Source: Molossus alvarezi
Lineage: Eukaryota; Chordata; Mammalia; Chiroptera; Molossidae
NCBI GenBank assembly: GCA_037176705.1
Contig: CM073887.1
Location: 62,767,001 to 62,831,000 of the forward strand
DNA length: 64,000 nt
Direction of reading: 5' to 3'
The translations under genes and the position numbers were made by a program. Of this stretch, positions 1-12,300 are shown piece after piece. Numbering within the stretch: the stretch's first letter is position 1; each line of letters opens with the position of its first letter. Below the pieces are notes generated by a model. The model was given only the letters and a program-made list of their open reading frames with translations, did no database searches and was not told the DNA's origin.

Positions 1-114
1 TTCCCCTTCAAGCCACCACAGCGCATTGAGGCCCGCACGCACCTGCAGCTCGGCTCAGTGCTCTACCACCACACCAAGAATAGTGAGCAGGCGCGCAGCC
101 ATCTGGAGAAAGCG
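1..114 (+). CDS. MAU2: MAU2 exon 1 (3' part)
   Basis: Codes residues about 55-92, starting [14 protein letters not shown] and ending LEKA, followed by donor GTGAGC in phase 0. The exon and the next 180 bases are CpG-rich, as expected for a first exon beside a CpG-island promoter. The exon start is outside the window. Confidence 0.95.
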
Positions 115-300
115 GTGAGCGCGGGCCGGACCGCGAGGGAGGAGCGCGGGCTCTTTTAGGGGCCTGAGCTGACAGGCCGCGACTACAGCGGGCGAGGACC
201 GCCCGGGCCGCTTCTCGGGGACCTGGGGTGCGACTTCCGCATGAGCGGCAGGACCCCGAAGCCGCCAGCCTCTCGGGTGACCTGAGGGCCTCGCCCTGTA
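1..300. promoter_or_regulatory. 3' edge of MAU2 CpG island
   Basis: GC-rich, CpG-dense sequence covers exon 1 and the first part of intron 1 (for example the GCGCGGG and CCGCGAGG runs at 120-150), then fades after about 300. This is the downstream shore of the MAU2 promoter island. The transcription start is not in the window. Confidence 0.7.
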
Positions 301-3300
301 CATTATTTAACGTCTCTGGTGACAGGCAAGGTCCAGGGCCCCGCTCCTCTGAGGAGCAACAGGGTCTCTAAATTCTTCAGGTTTTCAGTAGTAGATGACA
401 TGTTGGTACCTATGGAGACGTCCCCAGATTGCCGGTGGGTCCTGCAGCTTCCAGCTTCTCAGGGCTCAGCCCCGGAAGTATCAGCCTGAACACTCCCTCC
501 TGAAGTGACTCGGAATAGTGGAGAGTCGAGGTGACAGCCCAGACATCCCTTGGGAATCAAGTTTGGTCTCTTAGAAAACCTAGGAAAGCATTCTCTCCCT
601 GGACCTGGAAGTCTGATAAGTGTCTGGAGGGTATTATGCCCCCATCAGTGATTCGGGGAGTCATAGGTGGGAGGTAGAGGCCCAGAGCCTAGAATTCGGC
701 ATTTTAAGTCCTATAAGGAGGAGAAATGGGGGGTGTATGGGGGGGGTGGATTCCAGGACCAGTTACTCAGTACCGGGGGTTGCTTTCTCTGTATTCACCC
801 GGTGACTTCTCTTCCTCTCACCATCCACTAGTCCATCCCCTTCAGAGGGCAGGCCCCCCCTCGCACCCCACATCTTGACTTGTGTGAGATCTTGGTGCTT
901 CAAAGAATCTGGCTGTGGCATTTTTCTTCTCACAGTAACAATGAATTCCTGTCAGACTGTGCCTTCTTTTGCCGTTTACTCTTTCATTCTGATTAAAGGA
1001 GAACTTTTCGCGTAGAATCAACTTAGATTTTTAAAATGTATTGATTTTAGGTAAGTCTGAACCCACCCATGGCTGGTAACAAGTTGCCTTTGGGAGGATA
1101 CCAGATCTTTGTTGTGTATACTGTAAAGAGTTAGAAGGGGGCCCTGGCCTGTGTGGCTAAGTTGGTGGAGCATCATCATCCCATCCCAGTCGGCAAATGC
1201 CAGGGTTTGTGGGCCCAATCCCCAGTAGGAGAAGCAGTAGGCAGCTGATGGGTGTTTCTATCTCTCCCTCTCCCATCTTGTCTCTCTAAAATTAATAAAA
1301 ACATTAAAAGTTTTTAAAAATAGTTTTTCTATACCCCTGGCTGGTTTGGTTCAGTAGTTAGAGTGTCAGCCCATGGACCAGGGAGGCTCGGGTTTGGTTC
1401 CTGCTAGGGGCACATGCCTCCGTTGCAGTTTGTGTCCCCCCCCCCTTAGGGTTGTGTGGGTGGTGACCACTCCATGTGTCTCTCTCACATCGTTGTTTCT
1501 CTTTCTTTCTCCCTCTGTCCCTCCCGCTCTATCTTAAGATAAATGCAAAAAAAAAAAAAAAAAAAAAGTCCTCAGGTGAGGATTAAAAAATAATAATTTT
1601 TCAATATTGATTTTAGAAAGAGGGAGAGAGATGGAGACATTGATGAGAGAACATCGATTGCCCACCTCCTGCATGCCTCTCACTGGGGATCTGACCCACA
1701 ACCTGGGTATGTGTCCTTGCCGGGAGTCAAACTGGCGACCTCTTGGTGCATGTATTGACCCTAAACCACTGAGCCAAGCGACACCAGCTGAGCATAATAA
1801 AAACATTTTTTTAAAAGTGAGTTGGAAAGGGACTTTAATCCTTGCTTGATCAACGTCCTTGTTTCAAGAGTGAGATGGTAAGGGCCCAGAGAAATAAAGT
1901 GATTTGGCCAAAACCATGCAGCAAGTTATTAACAAAATTGAGTTCAGCCCTGGCCAGTTTGGTTCAGTGATTAGAGTGTCGGCCTGTGGACAAGTGAGTT
2001 GCAGGTTTAGTTCCAGTTAAGGGCACGTACCTCGGTTGTGATTCGTCCCGGCCCTGGTTGGGGTTGTGCGGGAGGCAGCCAATCGATGTGTCCCTTTCGC
2101 CTCGATGTTTCTCTCTCTCTCTCTCTCTCCCTCTCTCTACCCCCCTTTCCTCTCTCTCCCTCCCACTCTATCTGAACAAAAATGGAAAAATGTCCTTGGG
2201 TGAGGATCAAAAAACAAAATTGGGTTCAAACCTAGGCTCAAGATCACCAGATTCCATGCCAAGACAGTAAGTTGTTATTATTCTTGTAAAGTTCTATTCT
2301 TTTAGTCATTTGGCACTTACTTATTCAGTCCAGGTTCCAAACTCTCTTCTGGATGCTGAGGATCAGGAGTAACTAAAACAGCCCCTGCCCACATAAGCTT
2401 ATGTTTAAGTGAGGGAGACAAATAATGAATGTGTATGTTGTAGGAGGTTAGGTAGTGAAAGAACCATGAAAAATATGGACCAGCGGAAGAGATGGAGTTG
2501 GCGAGGAGCTATTTTTGACAAAGGTAGCAAGGGAGTCTCTATTTGAGCAAAGCCTTAAATGGTGTAGAGGAAGTGAGTCTGGAGAAATGCTTGGGGTGTC
2601 AGGTGATTCCCAAGGAGTGCCTGAACTGTCAGTGGTTTATAAGTAGTTTGTGTCAGGGTCTCCCTTGGGCAGTGATGAGGCTGAGATCAAATGAAGCACC
2701 AGGCTTTCTTGGGTGTGGAGTAGCTGGAGACTGACTCCTAGGACCTGGGCCCAGTGCCTTCAGTGGATGCTCCTGTTCTGAAGTTTTCCTTTTCTCTCTC
2801 TTTTTTTTTTAAATTCTCACTGGACATTTTTCCATATGTTGTTCAGATAGAGTAGGAGGGAGAGAGAGAGAAGCATCGACATGAAAGGGACACATCGAGT
2901 GGTTGCCACCCGCACGACCCAACCAGGGCCAGGGACAAACTGCAACCGAGGTACGTGCCTTTAGCGGGAACCGAACCCAGGTCTCTCTGGACCGCAGGCA
3001 GACGCTCTAACCGCTGAACCAAACCGGCCAGGGCCTCCTTTTCTCTTGATAAACAATAAATCTTGCCATCTCCCTTCCCTTGTCTCAGAAGCCATTTTTC
3101 TAGCAATGGTTCATAGTCACTGTGTATGTCATTGCGTTTTGGTTACTTAGTGCTGTTGAGGGAAAATAGCCATGCCTCACAATACTTCCTTGTAGCCATT
3201 TGACTTTGGGCCTGTAATTTTAAACCCTTATCTTTTTATTTATTTATTAAAAATTTTTTTCTTGCCCTGGCCGGTTTGGCTCAGTGGTTGGAGCGTCGGC

Positions 3301-6300
3301 CTGCGGTCCAGAGAGACCCGGGTTCGGTTCCCGCTAAGGGCACGTACTTCGGTTGCAGTTTGTCCCCGGCCCTGGTTGGTCGTGCGGGTGGCAGCCACTC
3401 GATGTGTCCCTTCACGTCGATGTTTCTCTCACTCTCTCTCTGTTCCTCTCTCTCCCTCCCACTCTATCTGTACAAAAAATGGAAAAAAAAAATTTTTTTT
3501 TCTTTATTGATTTTAGAGAGAGAGGAAGGTAGAGGGAGAGGGAGATAGAAACATTGATGAGAGAGAACATCGATTGGCCACTTCCTGCATGCCTGCCACT
3601 GGGAATTTGGCCCACAATCTGGGCATGTGCCCGCACTGGGAAATGAACCTGCGACCTCTTGGTGCATGGGTCAATGTTTAACCACTGAGCCACACCGGCT
3701 GGGTATCCTTTTATTTTTTAATGGATTTTTTATAGAGAGAGACAGAGACATCAATTTGTTGTTTCACTTATTTATGCATTCATTGGTTGATTTTTTTGTA
3801 TGTGCCCCAACTGGGGATTGAACCAGGAATCTTAATGTACCCAGTTGACGCATTAACCAACTGAACTACCCGGCCAGGGTTAAACCCATATTCTTGTGAA
3901 GTGGCTTCCCTTTATTTTATAGAACCCTGAATCTTATGGAGTCTTCCACAGGGCCACAAGGTCACACAGAGCTCACACTCATATTATACCTGGAAATCCC
4001 TTTTTTTCTGTTAGTTGCATCCCCAGCTAGGAATTTGTTCAGATTTCAATTAAAGTGCAGTTTTCCATGCTGTTTTCTTTCTGCAATTTTTTGTGATCTC
4101 TTTTTTTTTTTTAATCCTCACCTGAGGACATTTTTCCATTTTTTGTACAGATAGAGTGGGAGGGAAAGAGAGGAAGAGAGAGAGAGAGAAACATTGACGT
4201 GAAAGGGACACATCGAGTGGCTGCCACCCACACAACCAACCAGGGCCGGGGACAAACTGCAACCGAAGTACGTGCCCTTAGCGGGAACCGAACCCGGGTC
4301 TCTCTGTACTGCAGGCCCACGCTCTAACCGCTGAGCCAAACCGGCCAGTGCATGATCTCTTTTTGTATTGCAATTTAAGCATGCTTTTTTAAAATCTTTA
4401 TCACTTGCGCATTTTTTCCAAATCAGACAACTTTTATTCTTTCCTTTTCCAGATTCACTTAGTAGAGAATCATAGTATGGCCCTGGCTGGTTTGGCTCAG
4501 CAATTAGAACGCTGGACTGCAGACCAAAGGGTTGTGGATTCGGTTCCTGGTCAAGGCCATGTACCTGGGTTGCAGGTTCGATCCCCAGCCCCAGTTGGGG
4601 TCGTGTGGGAGGCAACCAGTCAATGCGTCTCTCTCACATCGATGTTTCTCTTTCTTTCTCCCTCCCTCCCTTCCTTCCACTCTATCTAAAAATCAATGGA
4701 AAAATATCTTTGGGTGAGGATTAATAAAAAAACAGAATGAAAAAATAATCATTATATGTTTTCCTTTTATTTGCTTACTTATTTTTAATTTTTACTTATT
4801 GATTTTAGAGAGAAGGGGGAATGGGGGGAGAGAGAGAGAGAGAAACATTGATTTGTTGTTCCATTTATGCATTTATTGGTTGATTCATGTATGTGCCCTG
4901 GCCAGGGATCAAACCCACAACTTTGGCATATTGGGATGATTCTCTAACCAACTGACCTACCCAGCCAGGGCCAATATTTTCTTCTTTTAGAGGTGGTTTG
5001 CTAATTTCTAGTCCTGAAGAGCAAATAGCCAAAGAGATTACAATTTCCTTTTAGGGAATCAACCTAGAATAACAAAAAAAAAAATTCTTTTTTTTTTTTA
5101 AGGTAAATGACTCTCAGGTACTTTGTGACTAATTTCTCCTTGAACATTTCCCCTGGTGTTCTTCCCTAAAGGAATTTCTCTAATTTATAAATGCTGTAGG
5201 TAAAACTTTTTTTTTTTTAATTCTCACCCTAGGACATTTTTGCACTTATCTTCAGATAGAGCGGGAGGGAGAGAGGGAGAAAAAGAGAGAGAAACATCGA
5301 CATGAGAGAGACACATTGAGTGGTTGCCACCCACACAACCCCAACTGGGGTCAGGGACAAACTGAAACCAAAGTACGTGCCCCTAGGGGGAACTGAACCT
5401 GGGCCTCTCTGGTCCGCTCTAACCGCTGAGCCAAACTGGGTGGGGGGGTATATCCTCACCAGAGAATATTCTTCCATTGATTTTTTTTTTTTTTTTTTTT
5501 AATCCTCACCCGAGGACATTTTTCCATGTTTTGTTCAGATAGAGCGAGAGGGAGAGAGAGGAAGAGAGAGAGTGAGAGAAACATCGACGTGCCCTGGCCG
5601 GTTTGGCTCAGCGGTTAGAGCGTCGACCTTTGGTCCTGAGAGACCCGGGTTCGGTTCCCGCTAAGGGCGCGTGCCTTGGTTGCAGTTTGTCCCCGGCCCT
5701 GGTCGGTCGTGCGGGTGGCAGCCACTCGATGTGTTCCTTTCGCGTCGATGTTTCTCTCTCTCTCTCTCTGTTCCTCTCTCTCCCTCCCACTCTACCTGAA
5801 CAAAAAAATGGGAAAATGTCCTCCGGTGAGGATTAAAAAAAAAAGAAAGAAAGAAACATCGACGTGAAGGGACACATCGAGTGGCTGCCACCCGCACGAC
5901 CAACCAGGGCCGGGGACAAACTGCAACCGAGGTACGTGCCCTTAGCAGGAACTGAACCCGGGTCTCTCTGTACCGCAGGCCGACGCTCCAACCGCTGAGC
6001 CAAACCGGCCAGGGCAATTTTTTTTTTTTTAAGAGAAAGAAACATCAGTGTGAGAGAGACATCAATTGGTTGCTTCCCGCATAACCCCAACTGGGTCCTG
6101 GGACTGAATATGCAACCCAGGTACACGCCCTTGATGGGGAATCAAACCCTAGACCCTTTAGTCCATGGGCCGATGCTCTAACCACTGAGTCAAACTGGCC
6201 AGGGCACACTCTAGGTAAAACTTTTAATTAGCCTCTAAACTTAATACACTCAGCTTCCCTGTTATTTTCATTTTCTTTTGCTTTTTCTCTTAGAGACCCT

Positions 6301-9300
6301 AACCTCCTTAGTAATCACATTTTTTAAATATAAGGTTATATTATTTACTCTTTTGTCTACTTAATGTCAGTTTCTAACTGCTTCCTTAACTTCATTTGTA
6401 AACTTTATAGAAGGAATATATAATATACTTACCCATTTGCTTTGTTAATTCTACCAACTTTGAAAGAATCATCTGTTAAGTGTTCACCTCAGAGGCATGG
6501 AGGGTGTTTCTTCCTTTTCTCAGCAGCTTTGTTGAGGTTGAAGCTGTTGGTCTCAGTGGCACTTGCCTCGGCAGACCCTCAGAGCTTCTGCTGGCTGCCT
6601 CATTCCCTGGATTTGCTCAGCAGATTGATCCTGTAGCTATTATGGTGTATGACAGGACCCTTTATACGACATACTTCCTTCTTTGACTATGGTTTTGGCA
6701 GTGATGTGGATGTGTTGTCAGAATTCTCGGCTGCTCTGAGATTCCTTCAGTAAATAGTTCATGATTATAAAGGATGTCCCTTTACTCAGAAATCACTTTT
6801 TTTTTTAAAGAATAGTTTATTGAGCCTGGCCGATGTGGCTCAGTGGTTCAGAATCGACCCATGCACCAAGAGGTCACTGGTTCTTTTCCCGGTTAGGGCA
6901 CATGCGCAGGTTGTGGGCCCAATCCCCAGTGGGGGGCATGTAGGAGGCGGCCAATCCATGTTTTCCCTCATCGATGTTTTTATCTCTCCCTTCCTCTGTC
7001 TCTAAAATCAATAAAGAAAAAAAATAGTTTATTGATTTTTTTTTTTTTTTTTTTTTTTTTTAGATAGAGGGGAAGGAAGAAGAAGAGAGAGAAACATCCT
7101 TGTGAGAGTACAACATTGGTTGGCCGCTTCCTGCATGCTTCCCACCAGGGACCAAGGAGAAACCCAGTCATGTGCCCTTAACTGGGAATCCAACCAGCAA
7201 CCTTCTAATGCACAGGACAACGTCCATCCAACTGAGCCACACTAGTCAGGGCAGAAATCTCCTGGCTAGAGAGTTTTCGAGGCTGTTTCTGCAGTTTCTG
7301 TCAAATTGTGTTCCTTTACATTTCATTTTCACCATACTGTCTTTCCTCTTGCTACACATTTATTCCTGTGTGAATTTTAAGTCTTCCTTATTTCCACACA
7401 AGCAGACAGTTCCATTTCAGTAATTTGCACATTCTTCCTTAACTTTCTTACTTTTTATCACATTAGAATGTCGGTCTGCAGACCAATAAGTCGCAGGTTC
7501 AATTCCAGTCAAAGGCATGTACCTCAGTTGCAGTTCGTCCCTGGCCCTGGTCGGGTTGTGCAGGAGGCAATCTGTTGATGCGTTGCTCTCATGTTGATGT
7601 TTCTCTCTCTCTCCCCCTCCTTCTGATGATAAATAGAAAAAATATCCTCAGGTGAGGATTAAAAAAAAAAAAAAAAAAAAGCCACAGAGAAATAGATGCT
7701 TCTCCTCTGGAATAATTATTTGTTATTTGCTATAATCCAGCAGTCGTTCAATATACAGTCATCTCTCTGGCTACAGTATCCATGTTAAGGCTGTGTTTAC
7801 TTTCTCTTTGCTTTTGGAATAGAGCTGCTTTTTAGTGGTGGTTTTACTCATCTGACTTAGAAAGCAGCTTCTGCCGTCCAGACACTGTTAATTCTGCTTC
7901 CAGGTTAAGCCTGACAGTCTCTGGTTTACCTTCCCAACAAGTAATCAAATTCTTTCCTTTCTCTTTTGAAGGCCTGAAAGGGCTCATTGGTGAGCCTTTC
8001 ATCATCAGGCACAGCTAGAGCAGATCTGTCATCCTTAAATGATCATGACTATGTCCTGCTAAGTTCCATGCCCCATTGACCAGGAATAGAATCTTTTTTT
8101 TGTAACTCTTTTTTTTTTCCTTTATTGATTTTAGAAAGGAAGAGAGAGAAAGAGAAATTTCGATGAGAGAGAACATCGATTGGCTGCCTCCTGCATGCCC
8201 CCCACTGGGGATTTGACCTACAACCTGGTCATGTGCCCTGACCGGGAATTGAACTGGCAACCTCGGTGCATGGGTTGAGGCTCAACCACTGAGCCATACC
8301 GGCCAGGCAGGAGCAGACTCTTGAGTAGAAGCTGCATTTACAGAGCTTGATGTTAAGTCTTTTCATGAAAGAGTGATCTATGCATCCCCATTTTCATTTC
8401 CATTTTCTTTCCTCTCGCTCTCTGAGTCTCCTCTGACTTCAGGATTTGAAATCTGTGTAGGAACCATCACTTCACAGTTCCACCAACTCACCCCTTGCCT
8501 CCCTTCCAACCCTCGATTTTTCTTGTTCCTGCCTAGGAACTACCATAGTATTATTGTTGGTACCTTCTAGATGCCAGACCATGTGTTCATGCTTCTTGGG
8601 ACACTATCTTATTGGATCCTCAACAAACCTACAAGATGGAGACCACTTCCAACTTGCTACAGACAGGAGGATGCTCATAAACATGGTCACACAGCAGAAA
8701 GAGGCAAGGCTGACTCCTCAGTACTATGCTTCCATCCCAAAGGAGTTGCAGTCAATAACTATTTGTACACATTTTGTTTTTTAAAACCTGATATTTATGT
8801 TTCTACAGGCCTCCCCACAGCTCAGGGTCTCTCACTTGGGTGGCTTTCCCTTCATTGGGAAGGAAACATAAAAGCTGTTTTTTAATGTTACAAAGTAAAA
8901 CTTACAGATGAGGTAGCAACTTTGGGTAAGGTAGCAACCTTGGTACTTCATTTGTGAGATGCATATATTACTGATGTGTGTATGTTTCTGATTTGAGATC
9001 TTAGGTTGCAAGTGTTAAAAAGAAATAAAAGCAAAGTCATCTGATTGGTGTGTGGCCGACAGTCAATCAGAGGAAGTGACTGGCTTGCCCTGACACTGAG
9101 CTAGTTCTTTAGCTTCTAGCTTTGGAACTGGGTCATCGTGAATGATGGCTCAATGTGTCACTGACGCTGATGCCTGGACACAAAGCAGTGATGTTTGAAT
9201 GGAGCTATCTAATGTCATTTAGGAATTAGGCCTTTGTGTTTGAAATCATAAGCCTCAGTTCTGTGGCAATTTGCATTTAAGGAAGCTCTCATTTCTTAGT

Positions 9301-12300
9301 GATGCTAGATGAAGTTGTCATTCATGTGCCAAATGTTTCCCAAGCACCTCCTGTGTGTTGGCCTGTTCCAGGAACTGGGGATACAACACCATGAGGAGGC
9401 ACATCATAAGGCTTTATCTAACATCCCTCATTTGTGTATGTTTAAAGCACATGCATGAGAGAATGGAAGCAGGTTGCATCTGGGAACAGATGCTAAGAGT
9501 GACTAGGATCCAGTTCCTCCATGTGGGTCCACACCTTTAATCCCATCCTCTTGTGTTTGTCCACGTTCTCTTTATTCACGCTGCACTCTTGCTAGAGGGC
9601 TCCCCTTCAGCATTGAGGCCTTGCCTGGGGTAAGTCTTGCATGTGGAGATTCAGTTGCGGGACCACAGAATCTCAGGGTTGGGCCAGATCTCATCCTCTC
9701 CCTAACTCAGTTCTTCAGTCACCCAGCCTCCTACACAGCATCCCATTCCTCCTCCCAACTGGTGGCCTTCAGGAGCTTCTGCTGCTGTACCTCCTTTCCC
9801 CATGAGGAGGAGGGGCTTCTGTAGAAAGCAAGCCCTAAATTTTGTGTTTACCACCTTCGTGACATCACACACATGTGGTTGGAGTTGAGCCCATCCCCAG
9901 TCTCTGTAGACAGCTTCCAGCTGAGGAACCTCGCCTCTGAGGCTGCACTCCTGGCAGCAGGCACTGGCTCTGCCTTCTGGGGACCCTGAGCTCCTGCTGA
10001 CCATGCTGCAGCGGGGCTTTGGGAGGGGACATTCGGGATGGCTACAGAGTGCCTTCTGCTTGGGCTTTGCAAGCACTTATGTGCACATGTATGCGCTTGT
10101 GCTTGTATGTATGTGTGCAAAAGAGTCAAGCCCAGTGGCACTGAGTGTTCTCTCTATCCCTCTCCCACAGCTCCCCCTTCTGGCTCACCTTTGTCTTTCA
10201 GGCAGCTGGTCTGGGATGCTGCTCCAAGTCTTGCCCAGCCTCTTTTGTGACTTCCTCCTCCACCACTTAGTCTTGCCCCCAAAGCATTTCCAGCCCCAAG
10301 GCCGCCCCCCAGACTTCTCTAGCCCCTCCCCTTCCTCATGTTCCCAGCCAGCAGTCACTTGGGCCTTCAGTCTCTGGCTCCTCTTCCTCCTCCCTCTGCA
10401 TTCCCTTTGCTGCATCTAGGATACTCTTTTTTTCTTTAATTAAAAATATTTATTTTTTATTTTTTTAATGCTCACCTGAGGATATTTTCCTATTATTTAT
10501 CTTCAGATAGAGTGGGAAGGAGAGAGAGGGAGAGAAAGAAACATCAATGTGAGGGGGACACATTGATTGGTTGCCTCCTACACGACCCCAACCAGAGCTG
10601 GGGACGAACTGCAACCAAGGTATGTGCCCTTGGCCGGAATCGAACCCACCATTCATTGGTCCATGAGCCGATGCTCTACCACTGACCCAAACCGGCTGGG
10701 GCAAAAATATTTAATTTTTAAAACAGTTTTACATGTTTGTGGTTTTAAAAATTCCAATGGTTCTGCCCTGGCCAGTTTGGCTCAGCGGTTAGAGCGTTGG
10801 CCTGCGGTCCGGAGAGACCCGGGTTCGATTCCCGCTAAGGGCATGTACCTCGGTTGCAGTTTGTCCCCGGCCCTGGTTGGTCGTGCAGGTGGCAGCCACT
10901 CGATGTGTCCCTTTCACATCGATGTTTCTCTCTCTCTCTCTCTTCCTCTCTCTCCCTCCCACTCTATCTGTACAAAAAATAGAAAAATGTCCTTGGGTGA
11001 GGATAAAAAAATAAAAAATAAAAAAAATAAATAAAAATTCCAATGGTTCTGTAAGGCATTTAGGATACTCTTAAAACTCAGATCTCATTTGGTGCTTTTT
11101 TTTTTTTTTAATGCCTCTGATTGGGTCAGGCTTCATGGTTAGACATCAAGGCATTCAGACCCACAGTCATGGTTGCCAGTGAGTGGCACATACACCTTCC
11201 AGTCTCATCTTCTTGGCCTTCTGCCTTTTTACAGGCTCTTCTCTGCCAAGAGCACCTCCTACTCCCCCTTTGCCTGGGTACACACATACACATACACCCA
11301 GACCCAGATGTGCCCCCCTCCCCAAACCCCATGCTCTTCTCCCACAGAGCATGGCAAGTCAGGGTCTTCTGTTCAGCTCCAGCTCTGCCTTCAAGAACCC
11401 ACCAGGACTCAGAGAACATTTGTGGGATAAGTGTCAGATAAACGCTTGAGTCCTGGATAGTCTGACAGACTGGTCAGTGTGGTAGACTGTCCTGGTCCTT
11501 CACTGCCTCCTGTAGGAACGTAGAACTCCAGGGCACAGCAGTCCCCGAGTGTGTCATTGTCTGAACCACATCCTGTATGTGTGCCAGCAAAGGAACCATA
11601 AGCTCAGGTCTCAAAATCATCTTTTCTACCCCTTGACCAGGCACTGCCCACACAAGTCCTTCCTGGAGCTCTCCTCTCTCCCCTCTGAGACTAACTGTTC
11701 ATTTCCAAGCATCTTTTAAATGCTACTTTTCCAAGAAGGACTGACACCCCCAGACCCACTCTCCAGTTGTAATTGTTTCCTTGTGTTATGATTTGCTGTA
11801 GGGGTACTGCAATGAGTGGCATATGCAGACCCCTCTGTATTCCTTCTACTTCTGAAGCACTGTGGCCCCAGTGGGAGGGGCTATGACTCGGACTCAGGTG
11901 CCTGGTGGGACAGAAAGCCCCCTATCAGTAACGGAGCAAATGCTTGTTCCCTCTCCTTCAGGCACACTGTGGTTGCTGGATTAGAGGGAAAATGAGCCCA
12001 TAGGCCTCTTTCCCACTTACCTGAACACCTACAGTCTTTGTGACAGGACAACCTGTGTAAACCCCAAAGCAGAGCTAGTATGCACACACCATGCATTTGG
12101 CTGAGAATTAATACTTTTTTATTTCTCTTTCAGTGGTTGATATCACAGCAAGTATCCTTTTCTTGGTACTGTTTCCTGTAAGAAATTCTCTGTTTAAAAA
12201 AAGAATGTGTTATAAACTTGAATTCCTGCTATGATGCACCCTTTGGGTTCAGATCTTGCCCCACAGACCTCTTGGAGAATCCCTGCTCAGCCATAGCTGT

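Larger units (their letters stand above)
5451..6204 (-). mobile_element. SINE, outermost member, split
   Basis: Tail 5451-5483 (TATCCTCACCAGAGAATATT) and body/head 6028-6204 (AGAAACATCAGTGTGAGAGA to CAAACTGGCCAGGGC) are the two halves of one reverse copy, separated by a younger SINE pair. Confidence 0.7.
115..12133 (+). other. MAU2 intron 1
   Basis: 12-kb first intron. Dense SINEs fill 1.1-8.3 kb and two lie at 10.5-11.0 kb. Stretches 300-1140, 2430-2790, 6230-6800, 7690-8090, 8740-10460 and 11060-12130 contain no recognised gene, only possible fragments of ancient repeats. Confidence 0.85.

Noticed and set aside
6440..6700. Possible processed pseudogene in intron 1
   Set aside because: A short open frame exists but I recognise no protein, no A tail and no TSD.
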